A stretch of 38,858 nucleotides of DNA from Candidatus Cloacimonadota bacterium (GCA_019454875.1 JACFNL010000027.1:1-38858), one strand, 5' to 3'; positions 18,213 through 26,658 are shown, counted from the stretch's first letter. Translations and numbers: made by a program. Notes: generated by a model not told the origin, from the sequence alone.

Positions 18213-19567
18213 AGTAGCTCCACCGCCAGGGCAGCTAGTTGACTCCGCTCCGATTTCACAAAGTTTGTGTGGGCAAATATACTCTGTCCCTTAAAGCGTT
18301 CTACCACATAAGTAAGACCATTGCTTGAAGGATCAAGGTATGGATTATCAATCTGATAAGGATCCCCGGTGAGGATAACCTTGGTATTGGTTCCGGCCCG
18401 GGAGATGATGGTTTTCACTTCATGCGGGGTCAGGTTCTGGGCCTCATCCACAATCAGCCACTGATTGGCCAAAGAACGGCCACGGATGTAGGTAATTGCC
18501 TCCATTGCGATTTTGTCATTTTTCATCAAAAACTCAACATATTCACTAGGAGTACTTTCGGTGATGTAGTTATCGGTAATAAAGGAGAGATTATCAAAAA
18601 TTGGCTGCATCCAGTGGCTGAGCTTTTCTTCCTTGCTTCCAGGCAGATAACCAATGTCTCGGCCTAGTGGCATAATGGGGCGAGATACCAGCATTCGTTT
18701 ATACCGTAGATCATCCACAGCCTTTTTTAAACCTGCTGCTAATGCCAGAAGTGTTTTTCCAGTACCGGCTTTTCCCACGAGAGTTACAAGCTGAATCCGA
18801 TCATCAAGAAGAGCATCTAAAGCAAATTCCTGCTGTTGATTCATGGCGGATATACCCCAGGGATTTTCTCCCTGATTGGATAAGCCTAAAATGGTTGAAG
18901 TCGGTTTATCATATCGTCCTAAAAGTTCCTCGGAAGCATTTTTCATCTTCAGAATGACATATTCATTATGAAACAGGGACGGATCCAAAAACTGTACTGT
19001 GCCATTGGAGGCAAAATCAGCATAAACATCAGGGGATACATAAACTTCTTTCCATCCCTGATAAAATTCATCAAAATTGATTTTTTCTGACTCAAAGTCC
19101 TCGGCCAGAAGCTGTAAGGCATCACCCTTGATTCGGGCATTGATATCCTTGCTGACAAAAACGACCTGCATTTTTTTCTGATTTTTGATTTGCAGAAATT
19201 TGGCACAGGCTAATATCTGATTGTCTGTGATATCCATATTCATGTGATGGGGAAGATGATTTTCAAATTCCGTCAGAACCTGAATATTGCCTCCCGCTTC
19301 AGTAGGTACACCTTTCATCAGACTGCCTTTGGCACGAAGATTATCCAGAATGCGGGCAACTTCGCGGGCATTTCGTCCTCTTTCGTTGGTTTCTTTCTTG
19401 AAGCGGTCAAGTTCTTCAATCACCTGGATTGGCAGCACAACATCATTATCCTTGAAGGCCATCAGACTTGTGGCACTATGTAGAAGTATATTAGTGTCAA
19501 GGACAAAAATCTTTTTCAGATTGGACTTTTCTTTTTTCTTGGGTAGGGTTGTATTTGCTTCAGTCAT
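18209..19567 (-). CDS. phoH2: PIN-PhoH fusion ATPase (PhoH2 type, 452 aa)
   Basis: The N-terminal PIN nuclease domain starts at FVLDTNILLHSA (Asp24) with further acidic positions at Glu51-Glu52, in MDITDNQILA and in VFVSKDINAR. The C-terminal PhoH P-loop domain has Walker A GKAGTGKT (residues about 264-272), SRPIMPLGRDIGYLPG, Walker B LIVDEAQN (about 375) and LTGDPYQIDNP. The architecture and length match PhoH2 proteins, which are reported RNA-unwinding nucleases acting in the cytoplasm. It leads the minus-strand operon, overlapping the PilV-like gene by 4 nt, an odd partner for pseudopilins. Its start ATG is 53 nt from the oppositely oriented lipoprotein gene, so a short divergent promoter region controls both. 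The ribosome binding site is weak. Confidence 0.95.
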   Translation of the reverse strand: MTEANTTLPKKKEKSNLKKIFVLDTNILLHSATSLMAFKDNDVVLPIQVIEELDRFKKETNERGRNAREVARILDNLRAKGSLMKGVPTEAGGNIQVLTEFENHLPHHMNMDITDNQILACAKFLQIKNQKKMQVVFVSKDINARIKGDALQLLAEDFESEKINFDEFYQGWKEVYVSPDVYADFASNGTVQFLDPSLFHNEYVILKMKNASEELLGRYDKPTSTILGLSNQGENPWGISAMNQQQEFALDALLDDRIQLVTLVGKAGTGKTLLALAAGLKKAVDDLRYKRMLVSRPIMPLGRDIGYLPGSKEEKLSHWMQPIFDNLSFITDNYITESTPSEYVEFLMKNDKIAMEAITYIRGRSLANQWLIVDEAQNLTPHEVKTIISRAGTNTKVILTGDPYQIDNPYLDPSSNGLTYVVERFKGQSIFAHTNFVKSERSQLAALAVELL

Positions 19568-19582
19568 ACTAATAGGTTACTC

Positions 19583-19610
19583 TTTACAAAAGACAAAAAG
19601 CAATTAGAAT
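19583..19610 (+). promoter_or_regulatory. Putative sigma70-type promoter giving a near-leaderless transcript
   Basis: TTTACA (19583-19588), a 16-nt spacer and TAGAAT (19605-19610) each match consensus at 5 of 6 positions. The -10 box ends 10 nt before ATG 19621, so the predicted 5' leader would be only a few nucleotides. The box also overlaps ATG 19609, which argues that the upstream ATG is not used. Confidence 0.4.
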
Positions 19611-19620
19611 GGGCTGTCAC

Positions 19621-20451
19621 ATGAAAACTAAGAAAAAACCTGGTTCATTTTTAGCCGTACTCTTTATACTTTTAGTGTCCTGTGGCCACTGCTCTCTTGC
19701 TGGGACAGAGTCTTTGGATCAGGCCATTTTGAAGGTTCAGTCCTTAAATCTGGCTGGCCGGTATGAAGACGGGTTAAAACTCTTAAAGTCGGTAGAGGGG
19801 CGATTTATCCTCAGCTACAGGAAAGCCCAGTACTATATCTTAAGACAAAGGATTCTTCTTTTAGAGAATCGTCCCTATCAGGAAAAGATGATGCAGGAGG
19901 CCAAGGCCATGATCCGGCTTTTGGAAACAACTCCTGATAGCAGTTTTTTATCACATGGGCAGTCAGAGATGGATTTTTTTGTGTTAGGCCTGTCCCATTT
20001 AAAAAACAAACTGTCACTGATTCAGAAAACTTCCTATTCTTCCATGCTTTTGGCCTCACAGAGGGCCTTTAAAACCTGGGGCAATAAAAAGCATGAGTGC
20101 TATTGGACAGCCGTTTCGACAGCCAAACACAACGGTTCCATGGCTCAGACTCACTGGCAGTGGAAATCGGATCTGAGCTACCGAAGAAAGTCTTTGGCCA
20201 AAATTCCTGAGGCAATTGAAAAAGGTGTGTTAAAACCCGGTATGGTGGTATATGCCAACCGACGACCAGGTACAGATCCCAAATCCAGTAATCTCAGTAA
20301 CAAACCACATTGGTTCACTTTTCTTGGCTACAATGAAAAGGGACAGCCCATGTTTTCGGATCAGTATTTTGTGGCGACGGATTTTTCCAAAATGAAAACC
20401 TGGATTGCTGGCAGACTGATTGATAGCTTCTACGACCCCTATGATCGCTGA
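19621..20451 (+). CDS. Lipoprotein with possible NlpC/P60-like C-terminal domain (276 aa)
   Basis: The frame opens at ATG 19609, but ATG 19621 gives a clean signal (MKTKKKPGSFLAVLFILLVSC) whose L18-V19-S20-C21 is a good lipobox, predicting lipidation at Cys21. Residues about 28-130 look helical and TPR-like (LNLAGRYEDGLKLLKSVEG). The C-terminal part has Cys160 (HECYWTAVSTAKHNG) and, after KPGMVVYANRR, His230 in PHWFTFLGYNEKGQPMFSD. The order Cys ... His followed by hydrophobic strands recalls NlpC/P60 or CHAP peptidases. This is inference from spacing only. The gene stands alone; its TGA overlaps the first base of a 21-bp direct repeat. Confidence 0.7.
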   Translation: MKTKKKPGSFLAVLFILLVSCGHCSLAGTESLDQAILKVQSLNLAGRYEDGLKLLKSVEGRFILSYRKAQYYILRQRILLLENRPYQEKMMQEAKAMIRLLETTPDSSFLSHGQSEMDFFVLGLSHLKNKLSLIQKTSYSSMLLASQRAFKTWGNKKHECYWTAVSTAKHNGSMAQTHWQWKSDLSYRRKSLAKIPEAIEKGVLKPGMVVYANRRPGTDPKSSNLSNKPHWFTFLGYNEKGQPMFSDQYFVATDFSKMKTWIAGRLIDSFYDPYDR

Positions 20452-20471
20452 GATCATGAACAGGCTCTAAG
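20451..20471 (+). repeat. Left copy of a 21-bp perfect direct repeat bracketing a 6.2-kb module
   Basis: The sequence beginning AGATCATGAACAGG is identical over 21 bases to 26657-26677; the flanking bases differ. Its first base is the last base of the lipoprotein gene stop codon. The offset between copies is 6,206 bp. Confidence 0.9.
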
Positions 20472-20540
20472 AATCCTGAATATTAGAAAAGGATCGGATA
20501 TTCGCGTGGTTGTCTGTAGCCCCGCGATTCAATTTATCCA

Positions 20541-20569
20541 TTGACCCTATGCAAACAGCCACCCATAAT
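20541..20569 (+). promoter_or_regulatory. Putative sigma70-type promoter of the protease module
   Basis: TTGACC (20541-20546), exactly 17 nt, then CATAAT (20564-20569), each 5 of 6 to consensus, lie about 29 nt before the ATG at 20598. The rest of the 126-nt gap from 20472 holds an imperfect hairpin (CGCGTGG at 20503-20509 against CCCCGCG at 20520-20526) without a T-tract. No other gene-like signal is visible. Confidence 0.5.
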
Positions 20570-20597
20570 TATAATTGGTATTTGAGATTAAATATTT

Positions 20598-23500
20598 ATG
20601 TATAAAATTACCTGCCTGTTCCTGTACGCCTTATTTGGCACTGCCTTCGTGTTTGCTGAACCGCCTAGTCATTCAGATATTGCTATTGTTCGTGAGTCAG
20701 TGCAGTCGGAACCACCTTCATCAAATATCACAGCTTCAGATTTTCAGATCATCATTCCCCCTGTTACAGAACAGTACACAATCGTATCCGAATCCGCTCT
20801 TTCCTCTGTTACCGAGGTTGCCAGAATATTACAAAATGCCTTGTTATCGGCTATCAGCACCCCATCAGAAACCCAGACCTCACAGCAACTGTACATCCTG
20901 CAATTGGTGGAAAGCACCCTGGGACAGTTGGTAGTTTCTGAGCCTTTACGGGAATTATTGTTCAGTCATACCCAAACTCTATTCAATCTCTTCAAAGATC
21001 AACCACCAAAATTGGAAAATCTTGCTCTGACTATGGTTCATGCCTTGTTTTTGGAAAATCTCTTTGGGGTTCAGACACTGCCAGAGCAGGATCTATTAAG
21101 AAATACAAAGGTTATACAAAACCAGCCTCTACTATTAGAAATTACGGCATTAAGACCACTGATGAATTCACAGCGTAGTTACCATCGACTACAGCTACTG
21201 GAAAAAGTGGACTCCATAGAAACCCAGATACGGGGAAGTTCTATACTTCGTGGAGAAATTGTCGCCCTGGTACTAGCATCTTTGAGAAGTTTGGGTCAGA
21301 GCAGACAACAAGCGGAGATTCAAGCAGGTAATTTTGTGACCAGACTCAGCTCATTCCCTGAATATGCTCCTAGAGCTAATCGTTCTTCTACCCAGTATAT
21401 TCATCTGCCAGATCAAAAGCTCCAGCTTGTAAAAACAGCCACAGGAGCAAAAATTCGTCTGACCGGTAAAGTGGCATGGTGTGGGAAATTTTTTGGTGGT
21501 GGCCCATGCTGGCCCCACGACTGGTTACCCGTATACATTATTGCACGACATAGTACGGTAGACTCGTACCAGTATCACGATCTTTTTCGGGTACCATTAG
21601 CTTCAAAAATAGCTCCCGGGACTGAAATTGATATTCAATCGGAAGATATTTTTCAGCGATTCAAACAACAGTCTTCCGCCAAACCAGGCATATACAATAT
21701 AACCGTCATGTTGGCTCATTTTTCTATCAGTTCTTCACAATATTTTTCCTACTATCCTAGCCTTACCACTGAATGGCAAGATGTGGAATACACGGAAGGT
21801 GGGCAAGAACCCCCATCTGGCATGACCGTAAGCTTGGATTCTTTGAGTGTAACTCAGGTTGAGGGAGCCCCGCCATCTGCCAAGTCGGATGTTATTTATC
21901 TCTCCAATAAAAAACCCGTCAAACTGGAGTCCAGACTGTCTCTGACAGAAAAATTTACCCAAAATGATCAGTATGAGTTTGAATTTTTAATGGAGATGGA
22001 TGGCAACAAGCAGTCGCTTTTGAAACGAAGAGTTAATGCGGCCACCTTTTCTGGGAGTTCTGCCGCCAATATAGCCATGACTCTTTTGCCTCTGGAAATG
22101 GTTGGCTTTGAAGGTAAAGAGGGTAAGATTATTGCCAGTTTAAGAGCTATGGATCGTAGTAAATCAACAACCATTAACAAGTTGGTTAGGTATGGTCAAT
22201 GGTTGGTTAAGGTATTGAGTTGTGATGAACCAAAAGCTGAGGTTGCCCCAACCAACGGGATTTTAAGTGACTATTACAATGTACAAAACTGTAATTTTGA
22301 GGTGGAGGGGGACTCTGATCCTGATGAATATTATATCCGTATTACGGAACATACACTATCTTTGAGATCGGATGGTGAGGATGTAGCTGCAGTGTTTCAT
22401 AGAGGCTCACTGGCATTGAATAATGTCAGTCCAAAAGAGGAGCCACTTATTGATGGAATCACAAGCCCAGGAACTTGGACATCCAGTCTGAAAACGAAAG
22501 GAAAAAAGTTTTCCTTTCGTTTTGTTTCCCGACCAGTATATTTCCCGATTGATTTATCTGATGGGGAGCACTTTTATAAAACCCCGGTAGAACCTTTGGT
22601 AAAATTTCATATCAAACCAGTTAGCTCTATTCTTCAATTGTATACAACAGCACCAGTCTTATTATCAGATAGTGGAAATGCAGAAGCTACTTCCATGCAG
22701 TTTCCAATAAAACAACCTAGGGAAACCATCGTTTCTCATCAGGGAGTCTCCAATCCATTCTGGTTTGCCAAATCTATAGAACAGTTTCTTGAGCATTATA
22801 AACATATTCCTTATGTCAACCAGGTGCTTCGTCAACTGGATATCCACTATGGCATGGAAAAAAAAGTTCAAAGAGAAATTGTGAATAATCCTTATGTGGT
22901 GAAATTGTGGTATGCCCATATTTTGGATGATACTGCCTCAGTAGAACATCCGGCGGGTATATTTAAGCCGGGAGACTTGTCTGATCTGAGTGTGCCTGGA
23001 AAAGTTGTTGTTGAATCCTTTTATTCAATAACCCGCCGTAATGCGGAAGGCTCTGGGGTTTATCATGGAATTCCACAGGACATGACTTTTAAGTATAATC
23101 TGCTTGGAACTCTATTGCATGAGCTACGGCATGCCTACCAGCATGTACTGGCCCATACGGATCATACAAAGAATCTGGATAAGGATTATTTTGTACCTTG
23201 TGATGCTTTGGCAACCGGATTTTCAATTTATGGCTATGGAGAATGTAACAAGTTTCAAAATGGACTGACGATTCAGGGGATACGGAGTTTTAAAGAAATT
23301 GATCATGGATTTTTAATTGATCCTGTAAAGCTGCAAATCAGCAATCAAACGATTTCTCTGGGCTGTAATATCCTGCCTGGCCATGATTTTATTGAAGGAG
23401 TAAATAATAGTTTACCCGACAGTGCCCTGGGTTCTATGGCCCGTGAGGCCGATTCTCACTATTTTGAATGGTGGTTCACTAACAACCTGAATGACAAAAC

Positions 23501-24623
23501 TCCTTTACCAATAAAGCCAACCACCTCTTTGCCTGCACCTCAGTTCTCGAATCTTCCCTCCGCCCCCACAAGTTCTCTGGTTATTTTCCCCAGTAATCCT
23601 CCCTTGCTGTGTCATCTCCCTGTGAACACATTTTATAAGGCAGAACAGGATTGGATAGAAAGTAAGGATCACACTGTGATCATTCCATTTCATAAAGTAG
23701 CCAATCAGTGTGTACTGGTAAATGGAAGTATTGCCAATAAGACAGAAAAAACTGTGCAGGTACAATTCCGTAGTGCTGCCGGGGAAGGTGCTGTAAGTAG
23801 CCCTATCAAGGAAATAAAACTTTCTTTTCTTGGTCTGGAAAAAATACCGGAGAATGTTCAGTCTTGTGATGGGGGGGTGAGTAATTTTCCTAAACCAGTT
23901 CTAATTGGAGACCCATCTGGCTCAACAGATTCTATGATAAGGGTAAAAGTTCAGAATTTTCCAAATTCGACTTCGCAGCCAGGTGTCAAGATCTGGATTC
24001 AAGTGAACAGTGTCAATGTCAGTTCTTCCTTTAACTATAATGGGAAATACCTGGATATTCCATTTAATCCCCAATACTCCTATTGCACCAAACCAGGTAG
24101 TGCAATGATCACGCAAACCAAAAAATCAATAGTCGCCAGATTTATGCATGCGGATTTTCCTAATACCGTGGGACTACCAGGGAGTCTTGAAATATCTCGA
24201 GTGGGTGTGGAAATTGCTCCAGCAGGCTACACTTGTTTTCAAAATCCTGTACCACAGCTTAAAGCACCAACAACAAATTTGAATACAAATGTGGTCCAGA
24301 CAAAAACCTTTGATTTTGAGTTACTGAATCTGCCTTCTGCACAAGGGGCAATTACTAAGGTATCTAGCACTTCTCAAGCTGTGGGCGGAGTGGCTCAATC
24401 TGATACCAAGGAGGTTCGCGGCAGCAGGGTAACTATAAATTATAGAAAATTGTTTTCTCATTGCGCCTACCTGCAAAACCCACCATTATACGGTCATCAA
24501 AAACAAATTTCCTTACAGTATAAAGTACCTGGATTATCCCCGGGACCAACCACTAAATGGACTCAGAATTTTGAAGGATGGGACTATCATCCGGGGCCCT
24601 CCTACAGTTGCCACAGGGAGTGA
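20598..24623 (+). CDS. Secreted putative zinc metalloprotease with Ig-like tail (1,341 aa)
   Basis: A Sec signal peptide (MYKITCLFLYALFGTAFVFA, cut before EPP) starts at ATG 20598; the ribosome binding site is weak. Residues 841-845 are HELRH in the context LLGTLLHELRHAYQHV, a gluzincin-type HExxH helix. A likely third ligand is Glu950 in MAREADSHYFEWW, about 105 residues downstream. This pattern suits a zinc peptidase; substrate unknown. Before it lie an N-terminal helical region (about 40-260) and several beta domains. After it, from about 1,150, at least two similar Cys-containing beta modules repeat (landmarks NPQYSYCTKP and RKLFSHCAYL). Codons near 22491-22523 form a perfect 15-bp inverted repeat. 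Its stop lies 4 nt before the next gene, whose ribosome binding site is inside its last codons, so they are coupled. No known family is identified beyond the motif. Confidence 0.75.
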   Translation: MYKITCLFLYALFGTAFVFAEPPSHSDIAIVRESVQSEPPSSNITASDFQIIIPPVTEQYTIVSESALSSVTEVARILQNALLSAISTPSETQTSQQLYILQLVESTLGQLVVSEPLRELLFSHTQTLFNLFKDQPPKLENLALTMVHALFLENLFGVQTLPEQDLLRNTKVIQNQPLLLEITALRPLMNSQRSYHRLQLLEKVDSIETQIRGSSILRGEIVALVLASLRSLGQSRQQAEIQAGNFVTRLSSFPEYAPRANRSSTQYIHLPDQKLQLVKTATGAKIRLTGKVAWCGKFFGGGPCWPHDWLPVYIIARHSTVDSYQYHDLFRVPLASKIAPGTEIDIQSEDIFQRFKQQSSAKPGIYNITVMLAHFSISSSQYFSYYPSLTTEWQDVEYTEGGQEPPSGMTVSLDSLSVTQVEGAPPSAKSDVIYLSNKKPVKLESRLSLTEKFTQNDQYEFEFLMEMDGNKQSLLKRRVNAATFSGSSAANIAMTLLPLEMVGFEGKEGKIIASLRAMDRSKSTTINKLVRYGQWLVKVLSCDEPKAEVAPTNGILSDYYNVQNCNFEVEGDSDPDEYYIRITEHTLSLRSDGEDVAAVFHRGSLALNNVSPKEEPLIDGITSPGTWTSSLKTKGKKFSFRFVSRPVYFPIDLSDGEHFYKTPVEPLVKFHIKPVSSILQLYTTAPVLLSDSGNAEATSMQFPIKQPRETIVSHQGVSNPFWFAKSIEQFLEHYKHIPYVNQVLRQLDIHYGMEKKVQREIVNNPYVVKLWYAHILDDTASVEHPAGIFKPGDLSDLSVPGKVVVESFYSITRRNAEGSGVYHGIPQDMTFKYNLLGTLLHELRHAYQHVLAHTDHTKNLDKDYFVPCDALATGFSIYGYGECNKFQNGLTIQGIRSFKEIDHGFLIDPVKLQISNQTISLGCNILPGHDFIEGVNNSLPDSALGSMAREADSHYFEWWFTNNLNDKTPLPIKPTTSLPAPQFSNLPSAPTSSLVIFPSNPPLLCHLPVNTFYKAEQDWIESKDHTVIIPFHKVANQCVLVNGSIANKTEKTVQVQFRSAAGEGAVSSPIKEIKLSFLGLEKIPENVQSCDGGVSNFPKPVLIGDPSGSTDSMIRVKVQNFPNSTSQPGVKIWIQVNSVNVSSSFNYNGKYLDIPFNPQYSYCTKPGSAMITQTKKSIVARFMHADFPNTVGLPGSLEISRVGVEIAPAGYTCFQNPVPQLKAPTTNLNTNVVQTKTFDFELLNLPSAQGAITKVSSTSQAVGGVAQSDTKEVRGSRVTINYRKLFSHCAYLQNPPLYGHQKQISLQYKVPGLSPGPTTKWTQNFEGWDYHPGPSYSCHRE
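22491..22523. repeat. Perfect 15-bp inverted repeat with 3-nt loop inside a CDS
   Basis: The left arm AAAACGAAAGGAAAA (22491-22505) and right arm TTTTCCTTTCGTTTT (22509-22523) are exact reverse complements separated by AAG. It lies in frame within the protease gene and encodes a Lys/Phe-rich stretch (KTKGKKFSFRF). Confidence 0.95.
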
Positions 24624-24627
24624 TTTT

Positions 24628-25611
24628 ATGATTTTTTTTATACTCATATTTTTAAGTTCCCATGCCTACGCCTATGAAGATATGGAGAAGTGGCCTTTTT
24701 GCCAGGATCTTCTAAGCGAATATTCACCAGAGAAAATTCGGGATGATGTTATAACAGATATCAATTTAATGAATGATGTGGCATCCTTAGAATATACAGA
24801 TAAAACTATTTGGGTAAAAGATACAATTTATCATCGTGCAGCAGTCAATAGGGTTTTGGCAATTGCTAAAATGCAGAGAACCCGTGCTGAACCTGCTAGG
24901 ACATTGCAGGATATAGGACATCTCAAAGATCTCTATGTACAAGCTACTCTGTGTATTGCTGGCCTTACTGAGTTGTCAAATTTAATCGAATGGGTAGGGC
25001 AAAACTCTTCTTATTACTCGAGTTTATTATTGATCCATAAAGATGCTCTTGGCACTAGAACGGATTATCTTGATTATCTCTGGAGTATTCGCAATGAAAC
25101 CTGGGACCTAAGTATTGGGCAGCGAGGTATTGTGGTGCGCCTAATGCAAGCAGGTTTAGAAGATAAAAAGTTTTTTGATTTTGTTTCTCCTGGAATCCGC
25201 AGTAGTTACATTCACTACATTCCCATGCTTGAGTTTTTTCAGAGAAGTACTGGGTTAAATCATGAGACTCTGAGACAGGCTTTAAGACATGAGGACTATT
25301 ATGTATTTGAGTGGGCAGTAAAAAAGATTTCCTCCCAGCATATTACTGATCTTTATTCAGAGTTAGCGGATGCAATTAATCAGTTAATTCGTGTAACAGG
25401 TAGAACTGTACCGGATAAATCTGAAATGAGGAAAGGGAAATTGCGTTTGTTCACTCAATATAGATATTTACCTTTTGAGGATGAAGTTCTGGTCTATGAA
25501 TATACCCCTCACCATCTTCATCCACCTCCTGCATGGAATCTCCATCCCATTCCCCCCGATCCCAAAATCAAGGAGGCGTACCAAACCAGAAAAAGTGATA
25601 AACTTTATTAA
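24628..25611 (+). CDS. Secreted protein of unknown family, mosaic paralogue A (327 aa)
   Basis: The open frame begins further upstream (TTG 24571), but ATG 24628 is chosen: AGGGAG lies upstream, the paralogue has the same arrangement, and the reading gives a short signal peptide (MIFFILIFLSSHAYA). I recognise no domain. Residues 16-42 (YEDMEKWPFCQDLLSEYSPE...) and about 146-327 nearly match the neighbouring paralogue. Residues about 43-145 are related but strongly diverged, still sharing a Cys (LCIAGLTELSNL). The middle/C-terminal part is helical (LRQALRHEDYYVFEWAVKKI); the tail is His/Pro-rich (TPHHLHPPPAWNLHPIPPDP). Eight T residues follow the start codon region. It sits 4 nt behind the protease gene and is probably co-expressed. 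Candidate roles are protease substrate, inhibitor or surface factor; all are inference. Confidence 0.75.
   Translation: MIFFILIFLSSHAYAYEDMEKWPFCQDLLSEYSPEKIRDDVITDINLMNDVASLEYTDKTIWVKDTIYHRAAVNRVLAIAKMQRTRAEPARTLQDIGHLKDLYVQATLCIAGLTELSNLIEWVGQNSSYYSSLLLIHKDALGTRTDYLDYLWSIRNETWDLSIGQRGIVVRLMQAGLEDKKFFDFVSPGIRSSYIHYIPMLEFFQRSTGLNHETLRQALRHEDYYVFEWAVKKISSQHITDLYSELADAINQLIRVTGRTVPDKSEMRKGKLRLFTQYRYLPFEDEVLVYEYTPHHLHPPPAWNLHPIPPDPKIKEAYQTRKSDKLY
25358..25576 (+). repeat. 219-bp tract identical to 26405-26623, copy 1
   Basis: By eye every base, synonymous positions included, is the same in the two paralogous genes across this tract. Sequence before and after it differs. The copies are 1,047 bp apart. 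It encodes the C-terminal helical and His/Pro-rich part. Confidence 0.9.
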
Positions 25612-25677
25612 CTTCCGTAGCGGTATCAAGGAAACTGTTCCCGGGTTCAGCGCACAGCAGCCACAGGGAGTGATTTT

Positions 25678-26658
25678 ATGATTTTTTTTATGCTTATATT
25701 TTTTAGTTTCCCGGTCTACGCTTATGAAGATATGGAGAAATGGCCTTTTTGCCAGGATCTTTTAAGCGAATATTCACCAGAGAAAATTCGGGATGATATA
25801 AGCAGAGATATTAGTCTTCGTATGAGTGTTCCAGAATCCGAATACATTACAAGGACTATATGGCATACGGATCCTGGGTATCATACGGTTGCATTAAATC
25901 GGGCTAAAGACATCGTTAAATGGCCTGCAACGCCAGAAAGTGCGATGCAGCACCCTAGTCATATTGATGGCATTATAATTGAGTCTGTGTCCTGCATTGC
26001 GGAAATGGTTACTCTGTCTAATTTTCCTGCTTATTTTGAAGGCAGAGGATTTGATCGTATCGCGGTCAGATTGAACTTGATACAAAAGGATATCTTTAGC
26101 ACTCGTACAGAGTATCTCGAATATCTTTGGAGCATTCGCAACGAGAACTGGAATTGGGGAACGAGTCATCGAGTTATCCCTGTACGCTTAATGCAAGCAG
26201 GCTTGGAAGACAAAAAGTTTTTTGATTTTGTTTCCCCACGAATCCGTAGTAGTTACCCTCACTACATTCCCATGCTGGAGTTTTTTCAGAGAAGTACCGG
26301 ATTAAATCATGAGACTTTGAGGCAAGCATTAAAGCACGAGGACTATTTTGTGTTTGAGTGGGCAGTAAAAAAGATTTCATCTCAGCATATTACTGATCTT
26401 TATACAGAGTTAGCGGATGCAATTAATCAGTTAATTCGTGTAACAGGTAGAACTGTACCGGATAAATCTGAAATGAGGAAAGGGAAATTGCGTTTGTTCA
26501 CTCAATATAGATATTTACCTTTTGAGGATGAAGTTCTGGTCTATGAATATACCCCTCACCATCTTCATCCACCTCCTGCATGGAATCTCCATCCCATTCC
26601 CCCCGATCCCAAAATCAAGGAGGAGTACAAAATTAGGAAGAGTGAGAAACTTTATTAG
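25678..26658 (+). CDS. Secreted protein of unknown family, mosaic paralogue B (326 aa)
   Basis: This tandem duplicate of the preceding gene has the same leader DNA (GCCACAGGGAGTGATTTT before ATG 25678), the same short signal peptide type (MIFFMLIFFSFPVYA) and the same His/Pro-rich tail. It keeps N-terminal YEDMEKWPFCQDLLSEYS and differs most at residues about 43-145. The 5' homologous block starts within what was the 3' end of the protease gene, so the duplication carried the ribosome binding site with it. Homology to copy A runs to the codons for KLY and then breaks; its TAG stop is completed by the first two bases of the right 21-bp direct repeat. The spacing from copy A is 66 nt and shows no clear promoter. 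Function is unknown. Confidence 0.75.
   Translation: MIFFMLIFFSFPVYAYEDMEKWPFCQDLLSEYSPEKIRDDISRDISLRMSVPESEYITRTIWHTDPGYHTVALNRAKDIVKWPATPESAMQHPSHIDGIIIESVSCIAEMVTLSNFPAYFEGRGFDRIAVRLNLIQKDIFSTRTEYLEYLWSIRNENWNWGTSHRVIPVRLMQAGLEDKKFFDFVSPRIRSSYPHYIPMLEFFQRSTGLNHETLRQALKHEDYFVFEWAVKKISSQHITDLYTELADAINQLIRVTGRTVPDKSEMRKGKLRLFTQYRYLPFEDEVLVYEYTPHHLHPPPAWNLHPIPPDPKIKEEYKIRKSEKLY
26405..26623 (+). repeat. 219-bp tract identical to 25358-25576, copy 2
   Basis: This is the second copy of the perfect tract in the tandem paralogues. Immediately upstream the copies show scattered differences, and the core of the genes is far more diverged. Confidence 0.9.

Noticed and set aside
24571-24627. 19-codon extension of paralogue A
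   Set aside because: It overlaps the protease gene's 3' end, begins at TTG without a ribosome binding site and would bury the signal peptide; the paralogue starts at the equivalent ATG.
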